DNA of 64,000 bases from an uncultured Mobiluncus sp. (GTDB lineage Bacteria; Actinomycetota; Actinomycetes; Actinomycetales; Actinomycetaceae). This document shows, piece by piece, positions 50,325 to 58,365 of the stretch. The DNA is taken from assembly GCF_947254095.1 (NCBI RefSeq), contig NZ_CAMYBV010000010.1, forward strand, positions 21,084 to 85,083. The letters run 5' to 3'. The notes beneath the pieces were generated by a model, which was not told the origin of the DNA, searched no databases, and worked only from the letters and a program-made list of their open reading frames with translations. Position 1 is the stretch's first letter. The number at the start of each line of letters is the position of its first letter. The position numbers and the translations under genes are program-made.

Positions 50325-52166
50325 TTACTCGCCGGTGAACAACGGAATCTTGGCGCCGGGAATCGCGTCAATCAAATCTCTGGTGTAAGCCTGGGTCGGG
50401 TGATCAAAGATTTCGTCAGTCAAACCGGTTTCCATGACCCGGCCCTCCTGCATCACCACCACGTCATCAGCCATCTGACGCACCACCGCCAAGTCATGCG
50501 TGATGAACAGGTAACTAATGTGTTCCCGGTGCTGAATCTCAGCCAACAGCTGCAAAATCTGTTCCTGCACCAGCACATCCAGGGCGGAAACGGCCTCGTC
50601 CAAAACGATAATTTCGGGATGCAGCGCCAGGGCGCGCGCAATCGCGACGCGCTGACGCTGACCGCCGGACAGCTCTCCGGGGTAGCGGCGCATCGCCGAA
50701 CGCGGCAGGGCTACCGCGTCCAACAGCTGAGCCACACGCTCCTCACGAGCCTTCCGGTCACCCTTCCGATGTACCAACAGCGGTTCCTCAATACAGCGGT
50801 AAACGCTGAACATAGGATCGAGCGAGCCGTAGGGGTTTTGGAAAACAACCTGCATTTTCGCGCGCATATCAAACAGTTCGCGTTTGTTCAGGGTCGACAG
50901 GTCGGTACCTTCGTAATAGACCTTGCCCGAAGTCGGGTCCAGCAGGTTTAAGATGATGTTCGCCACCGTGGATTTCCCGGAACCGGATTCGCCCACCAGC
51001 GCCAAGGTCGTGCCTTTGCGCAGGCCAAAGGACACATCGTCGACTGCCTTGAGCTTCTTGGCCGCGCCTTTTGCCCCGCGCACGTCGAAAATCTTGGTCA
51101 GGTTTTCGACCCGGATAATTTCTTCCTTGTATTCATCCAGGCTGGCTCCGAAAGTCAGCAGCTCATCAGAGACTTCGCCGCGTTGCTTGGCCGCTTGGAT
51201 ACGGTGCGAAGCCAAGGACGGCGCAGCACTGACCAGACGCTTCGTGTAGGGGTGCTGCGGCTGTTTCAAGATGTCCAGAGCCAGACCTGATTCCACCACG
51301 CGCCCCCGGTGCATGACGACCAGGTGCGAAGCCCGTTCGGCTGCCAGGCCCAAGTCGTGCGTGATGAACAGTACCGAGGTGCCGCGCTCGTGGGTCTGAT
51401 TCTGCAGGTGATCGAGGATACGCCGCTGCACCGTAACATCCAAGGCGGAAGTCGGCTCATCGGCAATCAACAGCCGCGGATCGGCAGCCAAGCCAATCGC
51501 GATGAGAGCACGTTGGCGCATCCCGCCGGAAAATTCGTGCGGGAACTGTTTTGCGCGTCGTTTCGCGTCCGGAAGTCCCGCTTCCTCCAGCAGTTCCACC
51601 ACCCGGTCGTTCTCGCGACCTTTGGCTTTACCGTTAGCCCGGAGCGCTTCGCGCACCTGGAAACCGATTTTCCACACCGGGTTCAGGTTTGACATGGGGT
51701 CTTGGGGTACCATGCCGACATGCGAACCGCGCAGGTCAACGTATTGGCGCCGACCCAAACTGGTGATGTCGTGGCCTTGGAACAAAATCTTGCCGCCCAC
51801 GACCTTGCCCGTACCGGGAAGCAACCCGATGATGGCGGAGGCCGCTGTAGACTTACCGGACCCGGACTCGCCCACAATAGCGATGGTCTGACCGGGATAG
51901 ACACAGAAATTGGCTTTGCGCACGGCAGGAACCATGCCAGTCGAGGACCGGAAGGCGACTTCCAAATCGATGACTTCCAGCAAGGGCACGGTCGAGCCCG
52001 CTTTCACGGCCGCGTAAGATGCCGAACCCAGAATCAGTTCATCCTTGGTCGCTTCCATTTCGGCGGCGGTAGCCGGCTGGTCAGTACCTTCCAGTTCCTG
52101 AGTTAATACCGGCATCCCCGAGGCTTCGGCAGCGGCCTCGCTGAGGTTCTTTGCACTGTCACTCAA
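50325..52166 (-). CDS. Fused OppD-OppF peptide ABC transporter ATPase
   Basis: A 613-residue protein with two complete ABC ATPase domains, the work of OppD and OppF in one chain. The first domain (about 60-300) has GESGSGKSTAASAI and FSGGMRQRALIAIGL. The second (about 350-605) has GESGSGKSTVANIIL and LSGGQRQRVAIARALALHPE. It energises uptake through OppB and OppC. The start is TTG at 52166 with GAGGAAGT upstream, two bases after the oppC stop, so the genes are coupled. Fused pairs occur in other actinobacteria. Confidence 0.94.
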   Translation of the reverse strand: MSDSAKNLSEAAAEASGMPVLTQELEGTDQPATAAEMEATKDELILGSASYAAVKAGSTVPLLEVIDLEVAFRSSTGMVPAVRKANFCVYPGQTIAIVGESGSGKSTAASAIIGLLPGTGKVVGGKILFQGHDITSLGRRQYVDLRGSHVGMVPQDPMSNLNPVWKIGFQVREALRANGKAKGRENDRVVELLEEAGLPDAKRRAKQFPHEFSGGMRQRALIAIGLAADPRLLIADEPTSALDVTVQRRILDHLQNQTHERGTSVLFITHDLGLAAERASHLVVMHRGRVVESGLALDILKQPQHPYTKRLVSAAPSLASHRIQAAKQRGEVSDELLTFGASLDEYKEEIIRVENLTKIFDVRGAKGAAKKLKAVDDVSFGLRKGTTLALVGESGSGKSTVANIILNLLDPTSGKVYYEGTDLSTLNKRELFDMRAKMQVVFQNPYGSLDPMFSVYRCIEEPLLVHRKGDRKAREERVAQLLDAVALPRSAMRRYPGELSGGQRQRVAIARALALHPEIIVLDEAVSALDVLVQEQILQLLAEIQHREHISYLFITHDLAVVRQMADDVVVMQEGRVMETGLTDEIFDHPTQAYTRDLIDAIPGAKIPLFTGE

Positions 52167-52168
52167 CG

Positions 52169-53137
52169 TTACTTCCTCGCTTTCGGATCGAGAGCATCGC
52201 GGACCACATCACCCATCATGATGAAACTCAAAACGGTCATAGCCAGCGCTCCAGCCGGATAGAACAGGACTGACGGGTTTTGACGCAACGCGGACTGAGC
52301 GCGAGAAATATCCCCGCCCCAGCTAACCACATCGGAAGGCAGACCCACACCCAGGAAGGACAGCGTCGCTTCTGACACAATGAACGTCCCTAGCGCCACG
52401 GTGGCGTAAACAATCATCGGAGCGGTCGCGTTAGGCACGATGTGGCGCAGGATGATGCGAGCCTTGTTTTCACCCAAAGCCTTGGCGGCGTTGACGAATT
52501 CTTCGTTCTTGGTCTGCATCACGGCCCCGCGGGTAATACGCGCGATTTGCGGCCACCCGAACACCGCCAACACCAAAACTACCGTAAAGATGGTGCGGTT
52601 TTCCTTGAACATCTGCATCACCACGATGGCTGCTAGTAGGAATGGTACCGCGAAAATAATGTCGGTGATGCGGGAGAGGATTGTGTCCAACCAGCCGCCA
52701 AAGAAACCCGCCAAGGTTCCGAACGTGCCGCCTATGAGTACCACAACCACAGTGGTTAAGATTCCCACAATCACTGAGGCACGCGCCCCGTAAACGGTAC
52801 GCGCCATAATGTCGCAACCCTGCCGGTCAAACCCGAACGGGTGTCCGGCACTGGGTTGACCGTAAGAGTTCTTTAGCTCGCAAAACTTCGGATCCACGCT
52901 GGTGAATAGGCTGGGAAAAGCCGCCAGCATCACAGCGAACAAGATAATGGCAGCCGCCACCCAAAACAGGGGACGTTTGCGCAGGTACTTCCACGCCTCA
53001 CCCCACATGGAGGAAGGAGCGCGGTCGTCGGCTACGGCATCTACCGCTCCCAAACCGGTTTCGTCGATTTCCGAAACGTAGTGGGACTGTCCGGGCAAGT
53101 TTTTCGTTTCCACGGTGTTCTCGTTTTCGTTTGCCAT
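52169..53137 (-). CDS. oppC: OppC-like peptide ABC transporter permease
   Basis: A 322-residue inner-membrane permease with an N-terminal cytoplasmic tail and about six helices. The first is PLFWVAAAIILFAVMLAAFP, and the family loop NAAKALGENKARIILRHIVP contains the EAA-type motif contacting the ATPase. The external loop carries FGFDRQGCDIMARTVYGARA, typical of OppC/DppC. The ATG at 53137 has AGGAGGGGG upstream and lies 12 bases after oppB. Confidence 0.95.
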   Translation of the reverse strand: MANENENTVETKNLPGQSHYVSEIDETGLGAVDAVADDRAPSSMWGEAWKYLRKRPLFWVAAAIILFAVMLAAFPSLFTSVDPKFCELKNSYGQPSAGHPFGFDRQGCDIMARTVYGARASVIVGILTTVVVVLIGGTFGTLAGFFGGWLDTILSRITDIIFAVPFLLAAIVVMQMFKENRTIFTVVLVLAVFGWPQIARITRGAVMQTKNEEFVNAAKALGENKARIILRHIVPNATAPMIVYATVALGTFIVSEATLSFLGVGLPSDVVSWGGDISRAQSALRQNPSVLFYPAGALAMTVLSFIMMGDVVRDALDPKARK

Positions 53138-53149
53138 GTTCCCCCTCCT

Positions 53150-54076
53150 TTACTCGTAACGAATCCGCGGGTCCAGGAGGGCGTACATCAGGTCGACGAT
53201 GAGGTTCGCCAAGATGTAGACCATCACCAGTACGGTGGTAAAGGATACGACTGTGGCAGGTTCGCCTTTGATAATGGCTTGGTAAATATTGCCACCCACC
53301 CCGTTGATGGCAAAAATGCCTTCGGTCACGATGGCTCCGCCCATCAGCGCCCCCAGGTCAGCGCCCAGGAAGGTCGCAACCGGAATCAGTGAGTTACGCA
53401 GGATGTGTACCCGAATAACTCGTCCGGGACGCAGACCCTTGGCATAAGCGGTACGCACATGGTCCGCCGACACGGTCTCGGACACGGACTGGCGGGTCAA
53501 ACGCAGCACATACGCGAAGGACACCGCCCCCAACACGATGGCAGGCATCAGCAGCCTTTCGAAGGATGTGTTTGCCCCAACGGTAGTGGGTAGCCACCCT
53601 AGTTTCACCCCTATGAGGAACTGCATCACAAAACCAATGACGAAGGTCGGCACGGCAATGACGAACAGTGAAACTACCAAAACCGTGGCATCAAAAATAC
53701 CCCCGCGCTTCAGACCCGCGATCGTCCCGAACACAATCCCAAAGAATGCTTCGAACGCCAAGGCCATGAAAGCCAGCTTAATCGTCACGGGGAAAGCCGA
53801 AGCCATAACTTCGGTGACTTCGCGCCCCGAAAATGTCAGCCCGAAGTCTAGGGTAAAGATGCCTTTCAAATAGAGCAGATATTGAATGATGAATGGCTGA
53901 TCCAGATGGTAACGCCGGCGCATGGCGGCAGCGGCGGCCTCGCTCAAACCACGATCACCGCCCAGGGCTTGAATCGGATCGCCTGGCATCAGGAACACCA
54001 GCGCGTAGATGAGCAGCGTCGCGCCCAGCATCACTGGAATAATCTGCAGGAGCCTGCGGCCGAGATATCGTCCCAC
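53150..54076 (-). CDS. oppB: OppB-like peptide ABC transporter permease
   Basis: A 308-residue permease with six helices. It begins MGRYLGRRLLQIIPVMLGAT, the usual OppB/DppB start. The loop AYAKGLRPGRVIRVHILRNS is the EAA-type motif, and the C-terminus VDLMYALLDPRIRYE is characteristic. The start is GTG at 54076 with AAGGAGG upstream. It follows oppA across a 170-bp gap containing a strong hairpin. Confidence 0.95.
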   Translation of the reverse strand: MGRYLGRRLLQIIPVMLGATLLIYALVFLMPGDPIQALGGDRGLSEAAAAAMRRRYHLDQPFIIQYLLYLKGIFTLDFGLTFSGREVTEVMASAFPVTIKLAFMALAFEAFFGIVFGTIAGLKRGGIFDATVLVVSLFVIAVPTFVIGFVMQFLIGVKLGWLPTTVGANTSFERLLMPAIVLGAVSFAYVLRLTRQSVSETVSADHVRTAYAKGLRPGRVIRVHILRNSLIPVATFLGADLGALMGGAIVTEGIFAINGVGGNIYQAIIKGEPATVVSFTTVLVMVYILANLIVDLMYALLDPRIRYE

Positions 54077-54140
54077 GGCGCCTCCTTGTCAAAATCGAAA
54101 TAACCCAATGATTCTACCTCGATAAGGTAGTGAAAACGTA

Positions 54141-54180
54141 ACTGCGGCCTGGGAGTGATATTTCCCACCCAGGCCGCAGT
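54141..54180 (-). terminator. Partial terminator between oppA and oppB
   Basis: ACTGCGGCCTGGG (54141-54153) pairs with CCCAGGCCGCAGT (54168-54180) in a perfect 13-bp stem. Read leftward, TACGTTTTC follows, a short T-run. Placed after the binding-protein gene and before the permeases, it would let oppA be expressed above oppBCDF, a common arrangement. Confidence 0.65.
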
Positions 54181-54246
54181 CGTTCAATTTTCAGGCTTTC
54201 TTGGCGGTCTTTCGACACGTCAAGTCAAGCTCAAATTATCGCCAAA

Positions 54247-55899
54247 TTACTTGGTGATGTCGAAGTACAGCGGCTTGGAGTGCCAGTCGAACTGGACACC
54301 CTGCACGCCTTCTGCCCAACCGCCGTTGACGTTGGAGTACCACAGCGGAATCGTCGGCAATTCCTTCATCAGGATTTCCTGAGCCTGATTGTAAATCTTA
54401 AAGGCTTCCTTTTGATCAGTGGTATTCAGAGCCTGTTTGAGCAGATTGTCGAAATCAGGGTTGGAGTAATCGCCGTCATTGGAAGAACCACCGGTGCCAT
54501 AGAGCGGGCCGAGGAAGTTGTAAGGCGAGGGGTAGTCCGCCTGCCAACCGGTACGGAACGCCGTCTTGATGGTGCGCTTGGTAACTTTGTCACGAATGGA
54601 CTTGAAGTCCGGGGAAGGATCACCCTTGGCTTCAATGCCCAGATTGTTCTTAATGGAGTTCACCGTCGCGTCAACCCATGCCTGGTGGCCACCATCAGAG
54701 TTGTAAGCTAGCTCAATATCGCCGGTCCACGGCTGCATCGCATCAGCCTGCTTCCACAGTTCCTTGGCCTTCTTCGGGTTGAACTTCAGGACCTCGTTGC
54801 CCTTCAGCGAATCGTTGTGACCGGGGATAACCGGCGCAATGAAGTCGATGGCGGGGGTACGGGTACCCTGGAAGATGGTCTTGCAAATCTCTTCACGGTT
54901 AATCGACATCGAGATAGCCTGCATACGCAAGGCTCCGGCTTCGCCCTGGAAACGAGCATCAGACTTCGGGAAGGTGAAGGATTGGAAGATAGCGGAAGGT
55001 TCGTTGACCGAGCGGTCGCCCAACTCATCCTGGTAGGTTCCGAACGCCGAGTCCGGAATGGCATCCAACACGTCCAAAGCGCCCGACTGCAAGTCGTTGT
55101 ATGCCGCGTCCTGGGTGGAGTAGAACTTGAAGGTCACCCCGCCGTTCTTTGGTGTGCGGTCACCCTTGTAGTCCGGGTTCGGGATTAGCTCAATTTGTTC
55201 ATTGTGCTTCCAGGAGTCCTTTTTCACCAGGTAAGGGCCGTTGCTGATGGGGTTTTTGCCGTAGGCCTTGACCTTGGCCGGGTCGCCGATACCAGCCTCC
55301 GGCAGCGGGTAGAACGCCGAGTATCCTAAACGCAGCGGGAAGTCAGATTCCGGCTGGCTCAAAGCCACTGTGAACGTGGTGTCGTCCACTACCTTCAGGC
55401 CGGTCATGTCCACGGTGCCAGCGCCGTTCGGATCCGCCTTGGTGGCGGCTTCCGCAGCCTTCAGGGCTTCGTCGTAGCCCTGGATGGACTCAAAGAAGCT
55501 GGCGTTGAGCATGTTTTGCTTTACAGACTGATTCCAGGCATCCACGAAGGACTTGGAAGTCACCGGAGTACCGTCCGAGAACTTGGTATCGCCCTTAATC
55601 TTGATGGTCCAGTTCTGGTTGTCGTCAGACTTGATAGATTCAGCAACTTCCATCTGAGGGTTGCCTTTGGCATCGTAGTATTCCAGACCAGCAAAAATGT
55701 GATCCAGAATCAAGCCACCGCCGGTCTCATTAGTGTTAGCGGGAACCAGCGGGTTTTGGGGCTCGGAATTATTACCAACGATTACCGCGTTGGGATCAGT
55801 TTTGCCACCAGCACTGCCGCCGTCCGAGCCAGAGCCGCAAGCAGTCATCGTCAATGCCAGGGCTGCCGCAGCAGCGATGGCAGTTAGTTGTTTCTTCAC
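54247..55899 (-). CDS. oppA: OppA-like peptide-binding lipoprotein
   Basis: Solute-binding lipoprotein (SBP family 5) that captures oligopeptides outside the membrane. The frame reaches TTG 55914, but the GTG at 55899 has GGAGG eight bases upstream and starts the signal directly (MKKQLTAIAAAAALALTMTA), ending in the lipobox TMTAC. That gives 550 residues. The family segment IKIKGDTKFSDGTPVTSKSF is present near residue 100. The substrate preference cannot be read from sequence. It heads the opp operon. Confidence 0.95.
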   Translation of the reverse strand: MKKQLTAIAAAAALALTMTACGSGSDGGSAGGKTDPNAVIVGNNSEPQNPLVPANTNETGGGLILDHIFAGLEYYDAKGNPQMEVAESIKSDDNQNWTIKIKGDTKFSDGTPVTSKSFVDAWNQSVKQNMLNASFFESIQGYDEALKAAEAATKADPNGAGTVDMTGLKVVDDTTFTVALSQPESDFPLRLGYSAFYPLPEAGIGDPAKVKAYGKNPISNGPYLVKKDSWKHNEQIELIPNPDYKGDRTPKNGGVTFKFYSTQDAAYNDLQSGALDVLDAIPDSAFGTYQDELGDRSVNEPSAIFQSFTFPKSDARFQGEAGALRMQAISMSINREEICKTIFQGTRTPAIDFIAPVIPGHNDSLKGNEVLKFNPKKAKELWKQADAMQPWTGDIELAYNSDGGHQAWVDATVNSIKNNLGIEAKGDPSPDFKSIRDKVTKRTIKTAFRTGWQADYPSPYNFLGPLYGTGGSSNDGDYSNPDFDNLLKQALNTTDQKEAFKIYNQAQEILMKELPTIPLWYSNVNGGWAEGVQGVQFDWHSKPLYFDITK

Positions 55900-56105
55900 G
55901 AGGTTAGCCTCCAAAGATATCCTCAGCTTGGCGCCGTCAGCGCCATCGCTGAACTTTTGGGTAATACCACTTTTGTGGCACGAGGCTAGTTTACAGGCAA
56001 AACCTAAATATAACTAAAAACATACCCATCTTTTACCTTTGGTCTGACTTTGGTGCGGCTTTGATTCAGCTCTGATCCGGCTCTGGTTCGTGCCGATAGT
56101 GCGTT

Positions 56106-56165
56106 AAACCTGTTTAAATGGGTCGGTATGCCATATATGGCATACCGGAGCGTTTAAATAGGTTT
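56106..56165. repeat. 60-bp nested palindrome with a perfect 22-bp core
   Basis: GGTATGCCATATATGGCATACC (56125-56146) is a perfect palindrome. Outer arms AAACCTGTTTAAA (56106-56118) and TTTAAATAGGTTT (56153-56165) share the same centre with one mismatch. The inner six-base spacers do not pair. A TATTTAGGATTTTTTT stretch follows. It could form a cruciform, be a protein-binding site, or act as a terminator; nothing obvious is transcribed into it. Confidence 0.8.
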
Positions 56166-56232
56166 TATTTAGGATTTTTTTGGAAATCGGGCGTTCGGAG
56201 CCGTGCCCCCTGGCGATTTGGCCGGCGGTTTG

Positions 56233-56345
56233 TTGGTGAGTTTCGGGGTGCGCGTAGTTATAAGGTGGGATTTGGGCTGCAGCTGCCATTATTGGCAGCT
56301 ACAGCCCAAATCCCACTAGTTATCCGCAACCAACCGAGTATCTCC
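56233..56345. repeat. Palindromic dispersed repeat, copy B
   Basis: A 24-bp stem with one mismatch: GTGGGATTTGGGCTG-C-AGCTGCCA (56265-56288) pairs with 56293-56316 around a TTAT loop. The inner arm, loop and both flanks match copy A at 39859-39985. Because copy A pairs over only 15 bp but keeps the CAAATCCCAC flank, B looks like the more complete form. Confidence 0.75.
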
Positions 56346-56410
56346 GGATTTGCGCCGGCGTTTGCGCGGTTCTATTTGACTAGGCGTGGGGCCGCTGCTT
56401 AGAGGTGTCC

Positions 56411-56704
56411 TTAGACTTCTGCCAGTGCCTTATCCAGTAAATCGCGCACCGCAGCACTCTGGGTCAGGTGGTTCTCACTCATATATTTACTAAGTTTTGC
56501 ATCACGTTCCTTGTCGATACGCACCCGCAACACCTTGACAGCCGGGCTATCTCCCACACTTAGAGGACGACCACGCATCCGCTTTTCACCCGCATCAAGC
56601 TGCGCCATGCTGTAACCACGTTCAGCCTCAGCTACGTCACACTCCAGCATTTCCGCTTCCTCCGGGGAAAGTTCGCCAAATTTCCTTACCTGTATGTCAC
56701 TCAT
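56411..56704 (-). CDS. Ribbon-helix-helix-type antitoxin
   Basis: A 97-residue protein. The C-terminal half has the strand-helix-helix pattern of CopG/RHH proteins (KVLRVRIDKERDAKLSKYMS then LTQSAAVRDLLDKALAEV). It begins MSDIQVRKFGELSPEEAEML, and the linker MRGRPLSVGDSPAVKV is basic and may contact DNA. It overlaps the preceding toxin-like gene by eight bases. It should bind DNA to repress the pair and neutralise the toxin. The family call is from pattern recognition only. Confidence 0.72.
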   Translation of the reverse strand: MSDIQVRKFGELSPEEAEMLECDVAEAERGYSMAQLDAGEKRMRGRPLSVGDSPAVKVLRVRIDKERDAKLSKYMSENHLTQSAAVRDLLDKALAEV

Positions 56705-56966
56705 CTCGTCCTCCTTCCATCAGTTTTTGATACCTCTTGCGCATAGGCATCGAATGAATCAAAGCTTCGCCGAAAAGCTCTGTCTCAGCAGTCACAACTT
56801 CCAAGGCTTGCCCACTGGAAGAAAAGCCCAGGTACAGCACTTTCCTCGGGTCTTCCCTCATCAGGAAACTTCGTAGAGCGTGCTGCACCACATAGAGCGC
56901 ATCTTCCGGGTCAACCCCGTGTTTAAGAGCTGATTCGAACACTTCCACACAATTATTGTGCCACAT
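56697..56966 (-). CDS. BrnT-like toxin of a toxin-antitoxin pair
   Basis: An 89-residue protein from the ATG at 56966 (MWHNNCVEVFESALKHGVDP). Features such as HGVDPEDALYVVQHAL, KVLYLGFSSSGQALEVVTAE and IHSMPMRKRYQKLM recall the BrnT-type ribonuclease toxin fold. The frame is open further upstream, but a -10-like TATAAC near 57032 supports the shorter start. Toxin before antitoxin is the BrnTA order. The tRNA-Ser lies about 200 bp upstream on the same strand. Toxic activity is inferred. Confidence 0.65.
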   Translation of the reverse strand: MWHNNCVEVFESALKHGVDPEDALYVVQHALRSFLMREDPRKVLYLGFSSSGQALEVVTAETELFGEALIHSMPMRKRYQKLMEGGRDE

Positions 56967-57173
56967 AAATGTCGTCACCGGCAAGGGGGTTTCAATCAAA
57001 ATATGCGCCCCTTCAGACAGTGCTATTGCGTTATATGTTTGTTTTTCATCATTGTGGGGTGGGGGACGCAATGAGGCAACAGATTCCCCACGAAAACTGC
57101 TGCCCGTCATGGGGCTGCACCGACCTTGTGCAAATGAAAATGATGCCCGGCACAGGCCGGACATCACCACCAG

Positions 57174-57258
57174 CGGAGGATGGGGGATTCGAACCCCCGA
57201 GGGCTTGCACCCAACACGCTTTCCAAGCGTGCGCCATAGGCCACTAGGCGAATCCTCC
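57174..57258 (-). tRNA. tRNA-Ser (GGA anticodon)
   Basis: Read leftward, the acceptor arm GGAGGAT (57258-57252) pairs with ATCCTCC near 57175-57181. The anticodon loop TTGGAAA between CACGC and GCGTG gives anticodon GGA. The T-arm GGGGGTTCGAATCCCCC is perfect. A long variable arm (GGGTGCAAGCCC) marks a class II serine tRNA. CCA is not encoded. Confidence 0.95.
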
Positions 57259-57438
57259 AGGTATTTGGTTATTCTGCAAAAAGCAGCGCCTACTATTCTA
57301 CATATTTCCCCGCCGGGCGAAAAATTTAGCGGACGGGATTTTGCTCTAGGCGATACTCCGCAGACAGCCCGCGTACGCTCGGATAGAATCGAGCCGTCGG
57401 GTCAATCCGGATCTGACTGCAACAGTTAGGAACAAAAC

Positions 57439-58059
57439 ATGGCGGTTTACACCCTCCCCGAACTCCCCTACGACTACGCTGCTCTCGAGCCGCACATCTC
57501 CGGCAAAATTATGCAGCTGCACCACGACAAGCACCACGCCAACTATGTGAACGGCGCGAACACGGCTTTGGAAAAGCTCGAAGAAGCCCGCGCTACCGGC
57601 AACTTTGCCACGATTAACCAGCTCGAAAAGGACCTCGCTTTCAACCTGGGTGGTCACGCGAACCACTCTGCCTTTTGGAAGATGATGGGTCCCGCCAACG
57701 AGACCCCGGATCGCCCCAGCGGTGAACTCGCTGCCGCGATTGATGAATACTTCGGCTCTTTTGAAGCCTTCCAAAAGCACTTCACCGCGGCTGCGACCGG
57801 ACTGCAAGGCTCCGGCTGGGCGGTATTGGCTTGGGACAGCGTGGCGGGTCGCCCGGTCATCTTCCAGCTGTTCGACCAGCAGTCGAACATTCCGATTGCC
57901 CAGATTCCGCTGCTCATGCTGGATATGTGGGAGCACGCTTTTTACTTGGACTACTTGAACGTCAAGGCTGACTATGTCAAGGCCTGGTGGAATGTAGTGA
58001 ATTGGACGGAGGTAGAAAATCGCTTCCATGCCGCCTCTAAACATCACGGCGTGCTCTGA
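57439..58059 (+). CDS. sodA: Superoxide dismutase (Mn/Fe)
   Basis: A 206-residue cytoplasmic enzyme that converts superoxide to oxygen and hydrogen peroxide. Metal ligands are the histidine at about 28 in QLHHDKHHANY, the one in LGGHANHSAFWK, and the aspartate and histidine in LDMWEHAFYLDY. GSGWAVLAWD is also a family segment. The metal cannot be decided with certainty by eye. A promoter-proximal GTTAGGAACAAA precedes the ATG. It ends in a strong terminator and appears monocistronic. Confidence 0.97.
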   Translation: MAVYTLPELPYDYAALEPHISGKIMQLHHDKHHANYVNGANTALEKLEEARATGNFATINQLEKDLAFNLGGHANHSAFWKMMGPANETPDRPSGELAAAIDEYFGSFEAFQKHFTAAATGLQGSGWAVLAWDSVAGRPVIFQLFDQQSNIPIAQIPLLMLDMWEHAFYLDYLNVKADYVKAWWNVVNWTEVENRFHAASKHHGVL

Positions 58060-58081
58060 GTCTACAAGCTCCATATTTCGC

Positions 58082-58119
58082 ACGGTGGCGACGCAAGGCG
58101 TCGTCACCGTCGCGTTTTT
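58082..58119 (+). terminator. Intrinsic terminator of sodA
   Basis: A 13-bp stem (58082-58094 with 58098-58110, one G-T pair) with an AAG loop is followed by CGCGTTTTTA. It lies 22 bases after the sodA stop. Confidence 0.85.
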
Positions 58120-58365
58120 ATCCCCGAAACCCCGCCTCTGGATTTCGGCTTGCCCAACCTCAGGATTCCCTGTCGGACTGCACCCGAGCTGCGGCTGAAA
58201 GCAAAACCCGAAACCACATTGCCCCTGCTACCCCTATCCGTCCATACGAAGACACCTATTTTCCCGTTTTCCCCGAAATTCCTAGCAATTTATCACCAAT
58301 TTCAACTACAATTTGTGCTGCAATATTGCAGATTTTGTTTGGTTTGATGAGATAGGTGATGTATT
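58120..58365 (+). promoter_or_regulatory. Upstream region of the NlpC/P60 surface protein gene
   Basis: About 245 bp of A+T-rich sequence between the sodA terminator and the next gene. It contains several TTG and TATT runs from 58290 to 58350, suitable for a promoter, but no box pair is convincing. AGGTGA at 58355-58360 is the RBS that decides the TTG start at 58366. Confidence 0.4.

Larger units (their letters stand above)
55915..56410. other. Region upstream of oppA: promoter, nested palindrome and repeat copy B
   Basis: About 500 bp without a supported gene. Near oppA a -10-like TAAACT (about 55990, read leftward) follows TTAGTT at 18 bp, and CCACAAAAGTGG forms a small inverted repeat just after it. 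Further right are the nested palindrome at 56106-56165 and the dispersed repeat at 56233-56345, described separately. Confidence 0.5.

Noticed and set aside
56967..57170. 5' extension of the toxin-like gene
   Set aside because: No family similarity in the extension and a promoter-like -10 lies inside it; the ATG at 56966 fits better.
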